The notes under the pieces were generated by a model. That model made no database searches. It had not been told where the DNA came from and worked only from the letters and a program-made list of their open reading frames with translations. Shown here piece by piece: positions 12,653 through 22,766 of a stretch of 64,000 bases of DNA (positions are counted from its first letter, which is position 1; every line of letters starts with the position of its first letter). Source of the DNA: Paramecium pentaurelia. Lineage: Eukaryota > Ciliophora > Oligohymenophorea > Peniculida > Parameciidae. The DNA lies in assembly GCA_905183005.1 (NCBI GenBank), contig CAJJDO010000038.1, positions 186,001-250,000 on the forward strand. Reading direction: 5' to 3'. The translations under genes and the position numbers were made by a program.

Positions 12653-13471
12653 TCAATCTAAGTTTCCTGTCATTAAATCATAAGTATGCATCAATCCAAA
12701 TATGATAAATACTATTCCTCCAACCAAATTAACAGTCTTCTCAGAGATTTAATGAGCTAACAGTTTCCCTCCAAGTACAGCAATTGTTGTACATATTATA
12801 TGACCTATGCTACATCCCAAAAACACAATATCAGCATCTTGAACAGCTGCTAAACTTATAGTAGTTATCTAACTTCTATCACCCCATTCTCCCAAAAATG
12901 TCATGATAAAGGCTTGCCAGATAATTTATTAAATAGGTACTACAACTGCCAAATCTAGAGATATCTAAATATATGATTACTTGTTTTTTGTCCTTCTGAT
13001 GGATTTTCAGGATCTAAGATTTTGTGGCTGCTCAATAATTTTTTATCCAATTCTTCTAACTCTAATTCCACTTATTTTAATTCTTCTTTATCCCCTTCAT
13101 TTTCCATATGATACCAATCAAAGAGTAATTTACCTCCAAAGAAGTAAAAAATAATCGTCACTACAATTGCAGTATAAAAGCGAGGCAAAAGAGTAGGAAC
13201 TATAATACCAAAAGCACAACTAATTGCTGTCATTAAGACTAATGCTCCTGCTGCTCCAGTGAATACAGCCAGTCTATTGAACTTCATTGACAAAATTGCA
13301 GCCAAGAAAAATGTCTATTTTTATCTCAATAGTTTCATTTACTTTGTCTCCAATTTCTGAAACTAACATAGAACCTATTGACTACGTAAATATTGTAAGA
13401 TGTTTTTCACCTGATTCTTTGCAATATCCTAAAAATATCAAACAAATCAAAATAAATGCTCTTAATGACAT
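12653..13471 (-). CDS. GDT1/TMEM165 family (UPF0016) cation transporter, 254 aa
   Basis: Introns at 13315-13342 (28 nt) and 12955-12980 (26 nt) give 255 codons including the stop. The protein has an N-terminal signal-like hydrophobic segment (AFILICLIFLGYC) and then two homologous membrane halves. Each half carries the family's E-x-G-D motif: VSEIGDKTFFLAAI in the first and LGEWGDRSQITTI in the second. A charged cytosolic loop separates them. GDT1 proteins move Mn2+/Ca2+ across Golgi or related membranes, probably in exchange for protons, and support glycosylation enzymes. The start at 13471 supplies the signal segment and lies 24 bp downstream of the previous gene's stop on the same strand. 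The call is firm; the exact membrane is inferred. Confidence 0.93.
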
Positions 13472-13495
13472 TATATATGATTTAATATATTTAAT

Positions 13496-13926
13496 TCATT
13501 TTTACTATTTTTCTAATAGATCATTATAAGGGAAAAGTATGCGTTTTAGATCTTGCCCAAGTTATTTTAATGACACAATATTAGCTTTTACATTACAATA
13601 AAATATCAAAATTGAATGTGTCCAAATTTCGAAATATAGAATCCATTCACTAAATTTACATACCATTCAATACTCATAAACTAATGTAATTTGTTTTGTT
13701 TCAGAATCAGAAAGTTTTCTTAAATTTTCATTGCATTATTAAATAGCCACTACATACATTAATGATTATGCTCCTGTTCTTAATTTGCTATTTTCATTTT
13801 AGAATGAGGCTATAATTCTAAGTTTCTCTATATTTCTTACTCTATTCCTTCTTTATCCATTAATACAATTCCTTCAATAAATGGGTTGTTCTATAGAAAT
13901 CTTTACAGCACAGGATTATTTTACAT
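13496..13926 (-). CDS. Roadblock/LC7-like small protein (127 aa)
   Basis: Two introns (13818-13840, 23 nt; 13650-13673, 24 nt) yield 128 codons including the stop. The N-terminus reads PFIEGIVLMDKEGIEI, resembling the first strand and turn of roadblock/longin folds. A long helix follows (SLMYVVAIQQCNENLRKL), then strands (KQITLVYDEWILYFEIW). Length fits roadblock/LC7, LAMTOR or MglB-like proteins, which serve as dynein light chains or GTPase-regulating scaffolds. The fold assignment rests on pattern only, and I cannot choose a subfamily. It is head-to-head with the porin gene (30 bp between starts) and directly upstream of the GDT1 gene. Confidence 0.5.
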
Positions 13927-13956
13927 TTTATTAATATATATTAATAAAAATATTTT

Positions 13957-14853
13957 ATGCATTAATTTCCAAAAGACTCCAAATTATTAAACTTAAACAA
14001 TCACAATACTGAGTTTGTTTTTAAATCCAAAGACAAAGATGAACCCTTTGTATTTTATTGGTTTATATAATTAAATAGAGCTATACAGCTAAATGTAGTG
14101 GAACCAATCAACAATTTGCTGCCTAAGCCAAATTTAAATATATCACTCCTAGATTCAGTTTAATTAATACTTTTGCTAATGATTCAACATACAGTATTTT
14201 CACCAGTTACAAACTTGATGAAACTATTAAACTATTTGTTAAATCTCCTAATGTTGTTGATATTCTTCAATAATTTAATGCAGGATTTAAACTAACACTT
14301 GAAAAATAATATTAATTTTATTGTGAATACAACAAAACACAAAAGACATCTGATTTTAATTTCTTTGCTAGAAAAAAATATTTATGGGGTGATTGGTAAA
14401 TGAAAACAATTCTTGAAATGTGTTTCAAAAATAAGTAATTATAATTTACATAATTTTGTCAATTTGCAGAAAACAAAGATAGAAAAATCAAATTTTGTTA
14501 GTAATTATATATATTTTTATTATATTAGTTAATAAAATGAATCAAGTATGATGATATAATCACCATTTAAAGAAGATACTCAATTGGCATTTAAAATCAA
14601 TAGAACTTATAAATTAAATAAATACACTACATCCTTAAATTTTGGATTAAGACATAAGATTGATCGAAAACTATTTCTGATAACTAAAGTATTATATTGT
14701 CTTTATAATTAGTTTAATTAAAATGGATTTGGAATTATTGGAATTGCAGGAAAGTATAATAGAATGAAATACTAAGTTTCAAATAAGTTATAATTCTCAT
14801 AAAACACTGATCAACTATTCCCATTGCAATTTAAATTTGAAGTCGAAGTTTGA
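13957..14853 (+). CDS. Mitochondrial outer-membrane porin (VDAC-like), 271 aa
   Basis: Introns at 14050-14078 (29 nt), 14501-14528 (28 nt) and 14689-14712 (24 nt) give 272 codons including the stop. The length is close to the usual ~280 aa. The sequence alternates polar and hydrophobic residues in strand-length units (FSLINTFANDSTYSIF, INRTYKLNKYTTSLNFG, FGIIGIAGKYNRMKYQVS) and ends with a short strand, FKFEVEV. This is the pattern of the 19-stranded VDAC/Tom40 barrel. The first ~15 residues would form the N-terminal segment inside the pore. VDAC passes metabolites across the outer mitochondrial membrane. Tom40 is the main alternative, since both share the fold and ciliate versions are divergent. 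Confidence 0.7.
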
Positions 14854-14901
14854 GAATTTTGTTTACAAATATTTATAAATATTCTTATAATTGTTATATA
14901 A

Positions 14902-16585
14902 ATGTATAAATAGATCAATGACTTTTTGATTCAATAACAAATATTCGTAAATTAAAAGCGAGTCTATCATAATGCTATAAGATTGCATCCAGAAAATGGT
15001 AAATATATCGTAAATATATTTTACAGGTGAAAATGGACTAAGTATGTGTCAAATAATTGCAAAACCTCCAATCATACCTAATATTTTGCCAAATTTTAGA
15101 AAAATTTATTCAGTTTAGAGTAGAAATGTTATTCAATACATCGATTTCAAAGAATCAGAATAAAATTACTATATTTTCATGGAATAGCTAAATTAAGGGA
15201 CTTTAGATGATATTATGAATACATCAATTATAAATGAAGATAAAGCTAAACATTATTTTAGAGAAATCTTAAATGGATTAAAATGTAATATATATAAGTT
15301 TATTTAGCTTTGCATGAAAATTAGATTAATTTTGTAGATCTTAGTCCAAAAAATATTTTTAAAAAAGATGACTCAATTAAAATAGGATAGATTAATATCT
15401 GTTTTGACTAATTAGCAAATATGTAAACTGAAGAAGATTTCAAAAATATTGGAATTTTAAAAGAAATAATTCCACCAGAAATTCTACAAAATTAAACTAA
15501 ATTTTCTATGGTCTCTGATTTATACACTGCAAGTGTTCTCTATTTTAAAATGATATATAAAAGATTCCCTTTTAATGGTGCAACAAAAGCAGAATTAATT
15601 GAATAAATCAAAGAAAATAATATAGTAAATAGAATAATCATAATAGAATTTCACTTGTTAAGAATAAGCAGTTAGTAAGGAGACTATTGATTTTCTATAA
15701 TAAACTCTTAAGTATGATCCAAATCAAAGATTAAATTGGTCATAAGTTTACTCTCATTCTTTATTGAAATTGCTTAATATTAAGAATGATTACATAGTTT
15801 AATCTACTCTATTATCTATTTCCATTAATAAATTAATTACAAGATCAGATCTTATAACAAAAACCTTTGATTGTGAAAAGAATAGATAATTTTATTAAGA
15901 GATAGAATAAAATAATCAAGATGTTATTAATGAAACTGGAGCAGTTAAAAAATATGATAATAGTAAAATTTGAAATCATTTAATTGTATTTTAGTTTTGA
16001 ATGAAGAATAAGAGTAATTTTAAAAATAAATATCGTTTGTTAAAGATCTTTTTAAAACTCAAAGAACTAATTTATTAAAGAAATAAGTAGATTATTATAT
16101 TGAATAAAGGTATTTATAATAAATTTTATAATAGAAATATGTATTCTAGTCTATCAGAAACACTTAGTTATGTAAGATTATTTGATGAGGAATTTTAATC
16201 ATTTACTTTATCATTTGTAATTCTAAAGATCATTTTTCTTATTTCATAATCATTGATTTTACAAATATATGAAATTAAATAAATAAACAGATCTGATCAA
16301 TGTTTCACTTTAGATTTATAGGAGGAATATGATAATTTTTAAAAGAAAATAGATGAAGAACATAAAATTATAGATTCACAATTTTCTAAAATTTTGAGGC
16401 TATCCTAATCAAATCTAGAAAGAGCAAGAATGAAAGGAAATGTTGACTAAAGAATATCTGAAATAATTAATAAAACATCATAGTATACATTATTTGAAAT
16501 TTTGAGAGATTAAACAAAACTTTTTATTGAAAAAATACCTTCATTTAAAGTAATAGATTAAATTAAATTAGATATTATAAAATGA
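14902..16585 (+). CDS. Degenerate protein-kinase-like protein (517 aa)
   Basis: Five introns (14999-15026, 15285-15307, 15625-15646, 15963-15994, 16110-16134) give 518 codons including the stop. The first ~280 residues follow a kinase fold. A hinge-like YYIFMEQLNQGTLDDIM is present, and a helix precedes a catalytic-loop equivalent reading FVDLSPKN, where HRD is replaced but the Asp and Asn are kept. The DFG position reads GQI (KIGQINICF), and a C-lobe follows with LKYDPNQRL. Loss of DFG suggests weak or no catalysis. I do not see a clear glycine loop or VAIK lysine at the N-terminus. The second half is Glu/Lys/Gln-rich, partly coiled-coil, with one hydrophobic stretch near residue 370. A scaffold or pseudokinase role is inference. 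Confidence 0.7.
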
Positions 16586-16592
16586 TATCAAA

Positions 16593-16844
16593 ATGTAATA
16601 TGAGATTATAATTCAAGTCTTATTTAGTTTAGCTTTAATAGTCTCATACTTATTGAAATGGAGTCCTACATAAATACTTTAAAAACCTCCTATTGAGTAT
16701 TTAGAAGTAATAAACAATAATTTATAATTTTAGTTTATTAGAAATGAATCAATAGATGGCCTTTAAAATGAATGTAAATCAAAATAAAATAGTATTGATT
16801 AAGCTTTTGAAAAAATATCAAAAGGTTAAATTAGACAATTTTGA
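16593..16844 (+). CDS. Small single-span membrane protein (74 aa), unknown
   Basis: The ATG lies 7 bp after the preceding gene's TGA on the same strand. One 27-nt intron (16707-16733) gives 75 codons including the stop. The N-terminus is a clear hydrophobic helix (IIIQVLFSLALIVSYLL), followed by a Pro/Gln-containing linker and a polar helical tail. This is a one-pass membrane protein or signal-anchored peptide. No family is recognised. The short length and tight spacing make the call moderate; the alternative is that this is a 3' extension of a larger transcript. Confidence 0.5.
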
Positions 16845-16890
16845 AATTGCTAATTAAAAAGAATTAGAATAAAATTTAATTTATTTAAAA

Positions 16891-17551
16891 TCACATTTCT
16901 AATTGATTAAAACAAAAAAAATTACTTAAATTACTATCATAATCATCCTCATCTTTCTCTTTATTTTAAAAATCACTATTGTTTAATAACATACGATTAA
17001 ATAATTATACAGAAAAGAAATTATTTATGTTAAAGTTTAATTTCATCATTAATTCTAAGAATCCAATATTTGGATAAGGGTGATTAGAAATTTCTAATTA
17101 GTAATCACTAATTGGATAATAGTTTATATCTGGTAATGATAATGCTTTTTTAAAATTAATCTTCATATATTTTTCTAATGTATATTTCTATTTCTTACTG
17201 TATTATTTATTTTTTATAGAGAAACAAAATTATAAAACAAATTATTCAGCTTTTTTCCCTTTTATAAATGCATCTAATAATCCTTAAATATATTTCTAAT
17301 AATAATTAATTTTATTACTATCATTGCAACTTTCATCTTTTTTGTTAATTCTTATTAGATAAAAAGAATTCTTTTTATATTTTATTCCATCAATTCTTAG
17401 TTACTTTTCAATTATGAAAGTTATAAAATTAAAATTTGATGGTCATTTTCTATTTATTATTAATAATTCTATAAATATGCACTTTATGATCTTTTATGAA
17501 TATTTGAATTAATTGATATAATATTCTTATTGATGAATAACTTTTACCCAT
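16891..17551 (-). CDS. Protein of unknown function, 5' exon join unresolved
   Basis: From about 17400 to the TGA at 16891 one frame is open and coding-like, with segments LRIDGIKYKKNSFYLIRI, LDAFIKGKKAEQFVLQF, LSLPDINYYPISDYQLEI and an acidic tail KEKDEDDYDS. An ATG at 17551 starts a second frame (MGKSYSSIRILYQLIQIF) that must be spliced to the first, but I could not find a clean GT..AG pair that avoids the TGA between them. The product would be around 200 aa. The alternating strands and helices suggest a compact globular domain, but I do not recognise it. Confidence 0.5.
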
Positions 17552-18252
17552 TTTATAATTTATAAACTTAAAATCCATAAGAATTTAAAGATCTCGATTT
17601 TAGCGATAAGAATACCTTCGGAAACTAGCAAATTTTTTTGATTTATAATATTATAAAAGGATCTTTTCAACAAACTCTTTTTAATTTACAATAATGAATC
17701 CATTATTTTCTTCATTCTTTCTGATTATACTCTATAATGATTAATTCTTAATAATTAATTCAAATACATCTAAAATTTGAATTAGAATTTTTATAAAGCT
17801 TTTATTTTCCTTCTTTGGTAAATTAATCATCTATTATTTTTAATATTATATTTTTTGATAATAAAAATTATTATAAATAGAAAAAACAAAAAAAATAGTT
17901 AAAATAGAATTAATTGTAAATAATAATTAAATACTTCTTCTCACCAAAGCGAAATCATAAAAAAAAAAAATTATACTCTAATACTACTCATTAATATATT
18001 GATTCTTCTAATCTACCTTTGAGATGACTTATAATTTAATAGGAAATTTAAAAAATATATTTCAATAAATTAATACTAAATAGATTGAAAAGTCAATACT
18101 AAATAAACAGATAGATTTCTCAAAATGATATAAGTTTATCTAATTTTTATTAATTTTCATGAAATAAAATAGGATAAAATATAGTTAGGAATGTAGATGA
18201 AATGTTTTCCTAAGAATCTATTTAGATAGTATTAGACTGTAAATAATTAAAT
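17552..18252. other. Gene-poor AT-rich interval with one base-composition blip
   Basis: About 700 bp with no sustained open frame on either strand. Most is poly-A/T runs. A slightly GC-richer patch at about 17591-17632 (atctcgattttagcgataag, then a stretch containing ccttcgg) ends in a run of Ts after position 17631. It could be a small structured RNA, but nothing recognisable (tRNA, U snRNA, SRP) can be read in it. Confidence 0.4.
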
Positions 18253-18906
18253 TCAGTCTAAAGTTTCTGAATGAAAAAAAATAATAAAATTCGCTGTATT
18301 GTTTAAACCAATCAATAAAGATTAAATAAAGTAATGATGTAATTTTACAAAAATTATTTCCCTCCTTTGTTAATATTAAATTAATAATTTTATATTATTT
18401 TTCTAAGATGTTTTAAATATTATTTAATACATTTTATATACATTCAATATCAAGATTACTTTTCTAAAACAAAAAAATATTTTTATATTAAGTTTAAACT
18501 TGTATTTTAACCGCTTTTAATCTAATTAAATATATAAATGCAATACTTCTTAAATTTAATTAGACATTCTCTAAATTAAAGTTTTTTCTTATTAATGCAA
18601 ACGAGCAGCATCTTGTTCTACTTAGTCTTCACTTGCAACTGCTTTTTCTAATGTTCTTATCAATTCATCCTATTCTGATGATATGCCTTCTAACTCATTT
18701 TCTTATTTTTTTAGTTCGATAATTAAATTCTAAGTATTATTAGATGTTTAATCAATTTGATTTCTGATATTTTATAATTTGAATAATTAGTCAATTTGAG
18801 CATCAAGGATATCTACAATTTATTTTTGAGCATGAATAATTTATTGTGTTTTTTCAATATATTCTTTAATTTCAGATTGAGTATTATTTATTGGAGTGCT
18901 AATCAT
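18253..18906 (-). CDS. Coiled-coil protein, C-terminal boundary uncertain (up to 217 aa)
   Basis: The first ~130 residues from ATG 18906 form a continuous heptad-like coiled coil rich in Gln, Glu and Leu (EIKEYIEKTQQIIHAQKQ, VDILDAQIDQLFKLQ, ELEGISSEQDELIRTLEK). No TGA occurs until 18253. The last ~80 codons are A/T-biased and hydrophobic (KYKFKLNIKIFFCF and onward) and look like read-through of non-coding sequence, so a missed intron or earlier stop is likely. Small coiled coils of this type occur in kinetochore, tethering and basal-body complexes. I cannot assign a family. It is convergent with nothing close on the left and lies about 200 bp from the HSF gene stop. Confidence 0.6.
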
Positions 18907-19102
18907 AAATTAATAAAATTAATAAAAATATGTATGAACAAATACAATTTAAAATCAAATAAAAAAATACTAAATAATTGTTATTTAAGTATTAATCATT
19001 ATTACAAAGATTGAGTATATAATAATATAATAATTGTATTATGATATAATTTCAATATATATAATTTATCATAATGATTACATTTATATATATATATATT
19101 AA

Positions 19103-19994
19103 TCAATCATCCCATATAGTTTCAATATATTATTTTTATTATTCAGGTGTTAATTATAAAAAAGATTTAGGTCTATTATCTTCATCGTAAAATAAATCTT
19201 ATAATTATCTTATAGAATTTTATTAAAAAATTGTAAGATTTCTTGGTGTCAAATAAGGTGTTTGATATAATGATCTAGAAGTCTAAAAGTCTAGACATTA
19301 TTCTTCATTGTTGTCATCACATTAACAAATTAGATCATGATTCAAAATAAGAAATTTTTGACCTAATTTTCTGTAAATGTTAAATGAATACATATAACTG
19401 AAGATTAGAGATTTGTAAAAAAAGAATTCAAAAAATTGTAAACTTTTCTTCTTCTCTTTAATCCATTCTCTTTACGATTATAAATACATTTTTTAATTAT
19501 GCCTACTCTCATCTAAAGATGCTTATGTATTTCCAATTATGTTTTAATTTCATTTTAAAGTGTCACTTAATATTTGAATAATGCCATTAATTTTTATTTA
19601 AGTTATTCATGTTCTTATTACAATTCACTTCTCTTTTTAGTATCTTCCTTTTTTGACTTTTTAATGGTTCTTTTCTCTGCCATGATTTATGTAAGATTCA
19701 AGGAACTTTGTGTAAAATGAGGATTAATAAAAATGGTAAACCCATTTTCATCTTTTGTACTTTTAAAATTATAAAGGTTCATCTATTTAGTGAAACTCTT
19801 ATAAGATGTCTATTTGAAAATGTTAGGTAGGATATCACGAATCAATTAAGATCGATTAATAATTTTGATAGCATCTTTATCGACAGTCCATTGAATAATG
19901 TTATATGCTTCACCAGACTAGTTACAATTGAATATACTTCTAATAAATCGAATAATTTTTCGAGGAATAATTTTGGTTTTTATTTTTCTTACAT
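19103..19994 (-). CDS. Heat-shock-factor-type transcription regulator (280 aa)
   Basis: Introns at 19918-19937 (20 nt) and 19363-19391 (29 nt) give 281 codons including the stop. The HSF DNA-binding domain fills residues ~5-105: LFLEKLFDLLE, IIQWTVDKDAIKI, ILPNIFKQTSYKSFTKQMN, LYNFKST, and INPHF at the end of the winged helix. A basic segment (KRTIKKSKKEDTKKR) and a coiled coil (LQQEHEQLKQKLMALFKY) follow, matching the oligomerisation region of HSFs. The recognition helix SYKSFTKQMNLYNF aligns with the usual SSFVRQLNMYGF. It acts in the nucleus at heat-shock-type elements. It is divergent from the RCC1-repeat gene with 107 bp between start codons. The DNA-binding call is firm; a role in heat response is not shown. 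Confidence 0.88.
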
Positions 19995-20101
19995 TTTAAT
20001 TAATGAAAGTATTTGCAAAAGGGTTGAATTTTATGGGGTAATTGGGATAAGGTAATTTCAAAAGTTTAGAACATTTTGCACTTATACCTGATTTATAAAA
20101 T

Positions 20102-21274
20102 ATGGGAATAAAATAATTAGAAGCTAATATGACATAATCATTTGCATTATTATAAGATGGTCAATTATTACATTGGGGTTGGTAATTAGATACAATGACT
20201 GAAAATAGAACACTCTCATTTTATAAGAGAAATCCTACTCTATGTAAATTATGGCAAGTATTCAAATTAAAATCAATATTAGAAATATTCTCCTCTTGGT
20301 ACTATGTTATCAATGAGAGGTGGTATTGTTTAACCAGTTTTATTAAATAAACCTATTATTGATGCTCCAATCAAATCATTTTAAGTTGGAGGTAGTTTTA
20401 TTATAATACAGATGAATGATGGAGTATGTTATGGGATGGGTGAAAATTATAAAGGATAGTTGGGAAATGGTGAATTAAAGTATTAATTTTAGTTTAAATA
20501 ATTGTAATTGCCAACTAAAGATAAGGTTATTTAAGTAGGATGTGGTTATTAACATAGTTTATTATTGACTGAAGGAGGAGTTGTTTATGGATCTGGTAAA
20601 AGAAATCATTATTAATTTACAGAAACAAGAAAGAATGATTAAGATTAAATATATGGTATTAATTAAAAAATTAATAGTTGTTCTTAGTTGAATTTACATA
20701 ACATAGATAATTGATGGATATTAGAAATCAAAAGATTTAAAGAATTAGTTCTGGTGCTCATCATACACTTTTATAAGTTTCTGATAATAGAATTTATGCT
20801 TGTGGTTTAAATATTTATGGATAATGTGGAATGAATAATGAAATTGATAGAATAAAAGAACCAACTGAAGTGTTTTTAGATTTATAACCAGATGAATCAA
20901 TATAATAAATAGTTTCTGGATAAGCACATAATTTAGTATTAACTAGCAATAATAGATTAATATTTTTTGGTTGTCTATTGCATAATTAGATGGGAATCAA
21001 ATCTAAATTTGATTTTGAATTTAGTGGTCAAACAGAAATTAATTTACCACTTGAACCAGATGAAAAGATTGTTAAGATATATGCTAAATTTGATAGATCT
21101 GCAGTTATAACAAGTAAAGGAGATTGTATAATTTGGGGTGGATAAGACTTAAGATATATGGATATACCATATTATGAAACATACACTAGATTAATACCTG
21201 AATTGGGATTGGAAAATGTTAAGATTTAAGATATTGCATTAGGTTTTAGTCATATAATGGTATTAACTGATTGA
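20102..21274 (+). CDS. RCC1-repeat protein (371 aa)
   Basis: Two introns (20258-20282, 25 nt; 20656-20687, 32 nt) give 372 codons including the stop. The protein is built of ~50-residue RCC1 repeats with the typical Gly-rich blade motifs: LLQDGQLLHWGW, GVCYGMGENYKGQLGNG, VGCGYQHSLLLTEGG, ISSGAHHTLLQVSDN, YACGLNIYGQCGMNN, VSGQAHNLVLTSNN, and ALGFSHIMVLTD at the end. About six to seven blades fit a complete propeller and little else. Such proteins act as Ran exchange factors or as scaffolds at membranes or cilia. RCC1 itself has a similar length (~420 aa), but the repeats here are degenerate, so a Ran-GEF role is not certain. Confidence 0.88.
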
Positions 21275-21300
21275 GTAAAATAATTTATTATTCATTTTTA

Positions 21301-22749
21301 TCATTTAATTATTTATTCTGAATTTATTTATTATGATTATTGAATATTTGTAATTTTTTTAAGATTGGATGTAGTTCTCCATTTAAATGCCCAATTTTTT
21401 ATCATCATTATCGAACTCAATGAATAAGCATTATCAATATCTGTTTATGCAATTTCCATATCTGTTTACTCTTCTTTATTTCTATTTATTTTAACAATCA
21501 TTACATTTCATCCCATAAATTCATATTCTATGCATTTAACCATGGATGTTTAGCTATTTCAGGTATCTTTGGTCTATTCTTAGGATCTTTTTATAAAATA
21601 AATTACAGAAATTCTTTTAAACCATCACTAATATCATTTCTTTCAGGAAATGTAATTCTAATAATTTTATTAATATTTATACTCATTATTAGCAATATTA
21701 TGAAGTATATCAGGAATAGATGAACCTGTAAATGGAACATCTAAATAAACAAAAGCAAAAAATGTAATTCCCAAAGCCCAAATATCAGCAGATTTACCAG
21801 AATAACCATCTTTAACTCTATCTTTATCACATGCTTCAGGAGGCATAAAATAATAAGTTCCTTATGTATTGTCCAATACATCATTTTTACTTCCTACCAT
21901 TGTAGAAACACCAAAATCAGCAATTTTAGCAGTTTTATTTTGAGACAAGAGAACATTTTATGGTTTTAAATCTCTATGAACAACACCATTTTTATGCACT
22001 TTAAAATATAATTAAAGGACTGTTACAATAATTGAGACCCTTAATACAATCACGAAATATTTAATTAAGTAATGGTTCATCAAGTATTACAGATTCATTA
22101 ACCTAATAAAACTTGCATTCATCATCATCCCATTCAATTACTTATCCACCATCAGCATATTCCAATACTTATAATGAGATAATAAATACCCATAAATAAT
22201 TTATCATTGTTTGGATTATCAATGACTTCAAATAATTGAATTAAATTCTTATGTCTTAACTTCTTCATTATAGCAATTTCTCTTCTTACATCTTAAAGTG
22301 CATCTTTAATTACCATATCTAATTATATATAGTAAGTCCTACTTCCCTTAGCATCCTTAATATACTCTCTCTATCGTTTTAGTTTACTTTTTCTCATTAT
22401 TTTAATAGCATATTTTTAACCACTTGATCTTTTGAATGCCAATTTGACTTTACCAAATGCTCCTTCTCCAAGGAATTCATCAAAAATATAGTCATTAATC
22501 ATTTTAACTCCCTTAGATTTAATAATCATTTTACATCTTCATTAGTTGTTTTGACTAATTTTTAGGTTTCCCTCACTTTCTTCTTCTTCTATAAATATCA
22601 TATGAATAAACTACTTAAGGTATTTTCAACTTCTTTAAAGAAGTTTATTTCTAAGGTTAAGATTAAGGTTGAGCTGTTTCACAGGGATGGACTTCAATTT
22701 AAGTAGGTTCAGGTTGTACTCTTTTTGATTTTTCACATACACATCCCAT
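21301..22749 (-). CDS. CaMKK/SnAK-like protein kinase with N-myristoylation motif (433 aa)
   Basis: Six introns (22589-22614, 22512-22534, 22168-22189, 21999-22026, 21658-21682, 21482-21504) yield 434 codons including the stop. The start MGCVCEKSK is a myristoylation/palmitoylation-type motif. The kinase domain is complete: LGEGAFGKVKLA glycine loop, YAIKIM lysine, REIAIMKKLRH, VVHRDLKPQNVL, ADFG, and GTYYFMPPEAC in place of APE. The insert between the VAIK-type lysine and the alphaC Glu (KLKRQREYIKDAKGS) is typical of CaMKK and plant SnAK kinases, which activate AMPK/SnRK1. The kinase ends with RPKIPEIAKHPWL, then a polar tail. It starts only 17 bp from the divergent kinase gene. Membrane anchoring is inferred from MGC. 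Confidence 0.85.
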
Positions 22750-22766
22750 TATTAATTTTATTATTC
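22750..22766. promoter_or_regulatory. 17-bp divergent intergenic region between two kinase genes
   Basis: Only 17 bases, all but one A or T, separate the start codons of the minus-strand CaMKK-like gene (ATG at 22749) and the plus-strand CAMK-like gene (ATG at 22767). Any core promoter or 5' UTR must overlap the neighbour's coding region, so this is a shared bidirectional promoter or the transcripts overlap. Both starts are supported: MGC on one side, and a first exon reading into an intact glycine loop on the other. Confidence 0.6.

Noticed and set aside
19717..20092. Plus-strand open frame opposite the HSF gene
   Set aside because: With ciliate code a plus-strand frame is open here, but the minus strand encodes an HSF DNA-binding domain in the right order with two valid introns.
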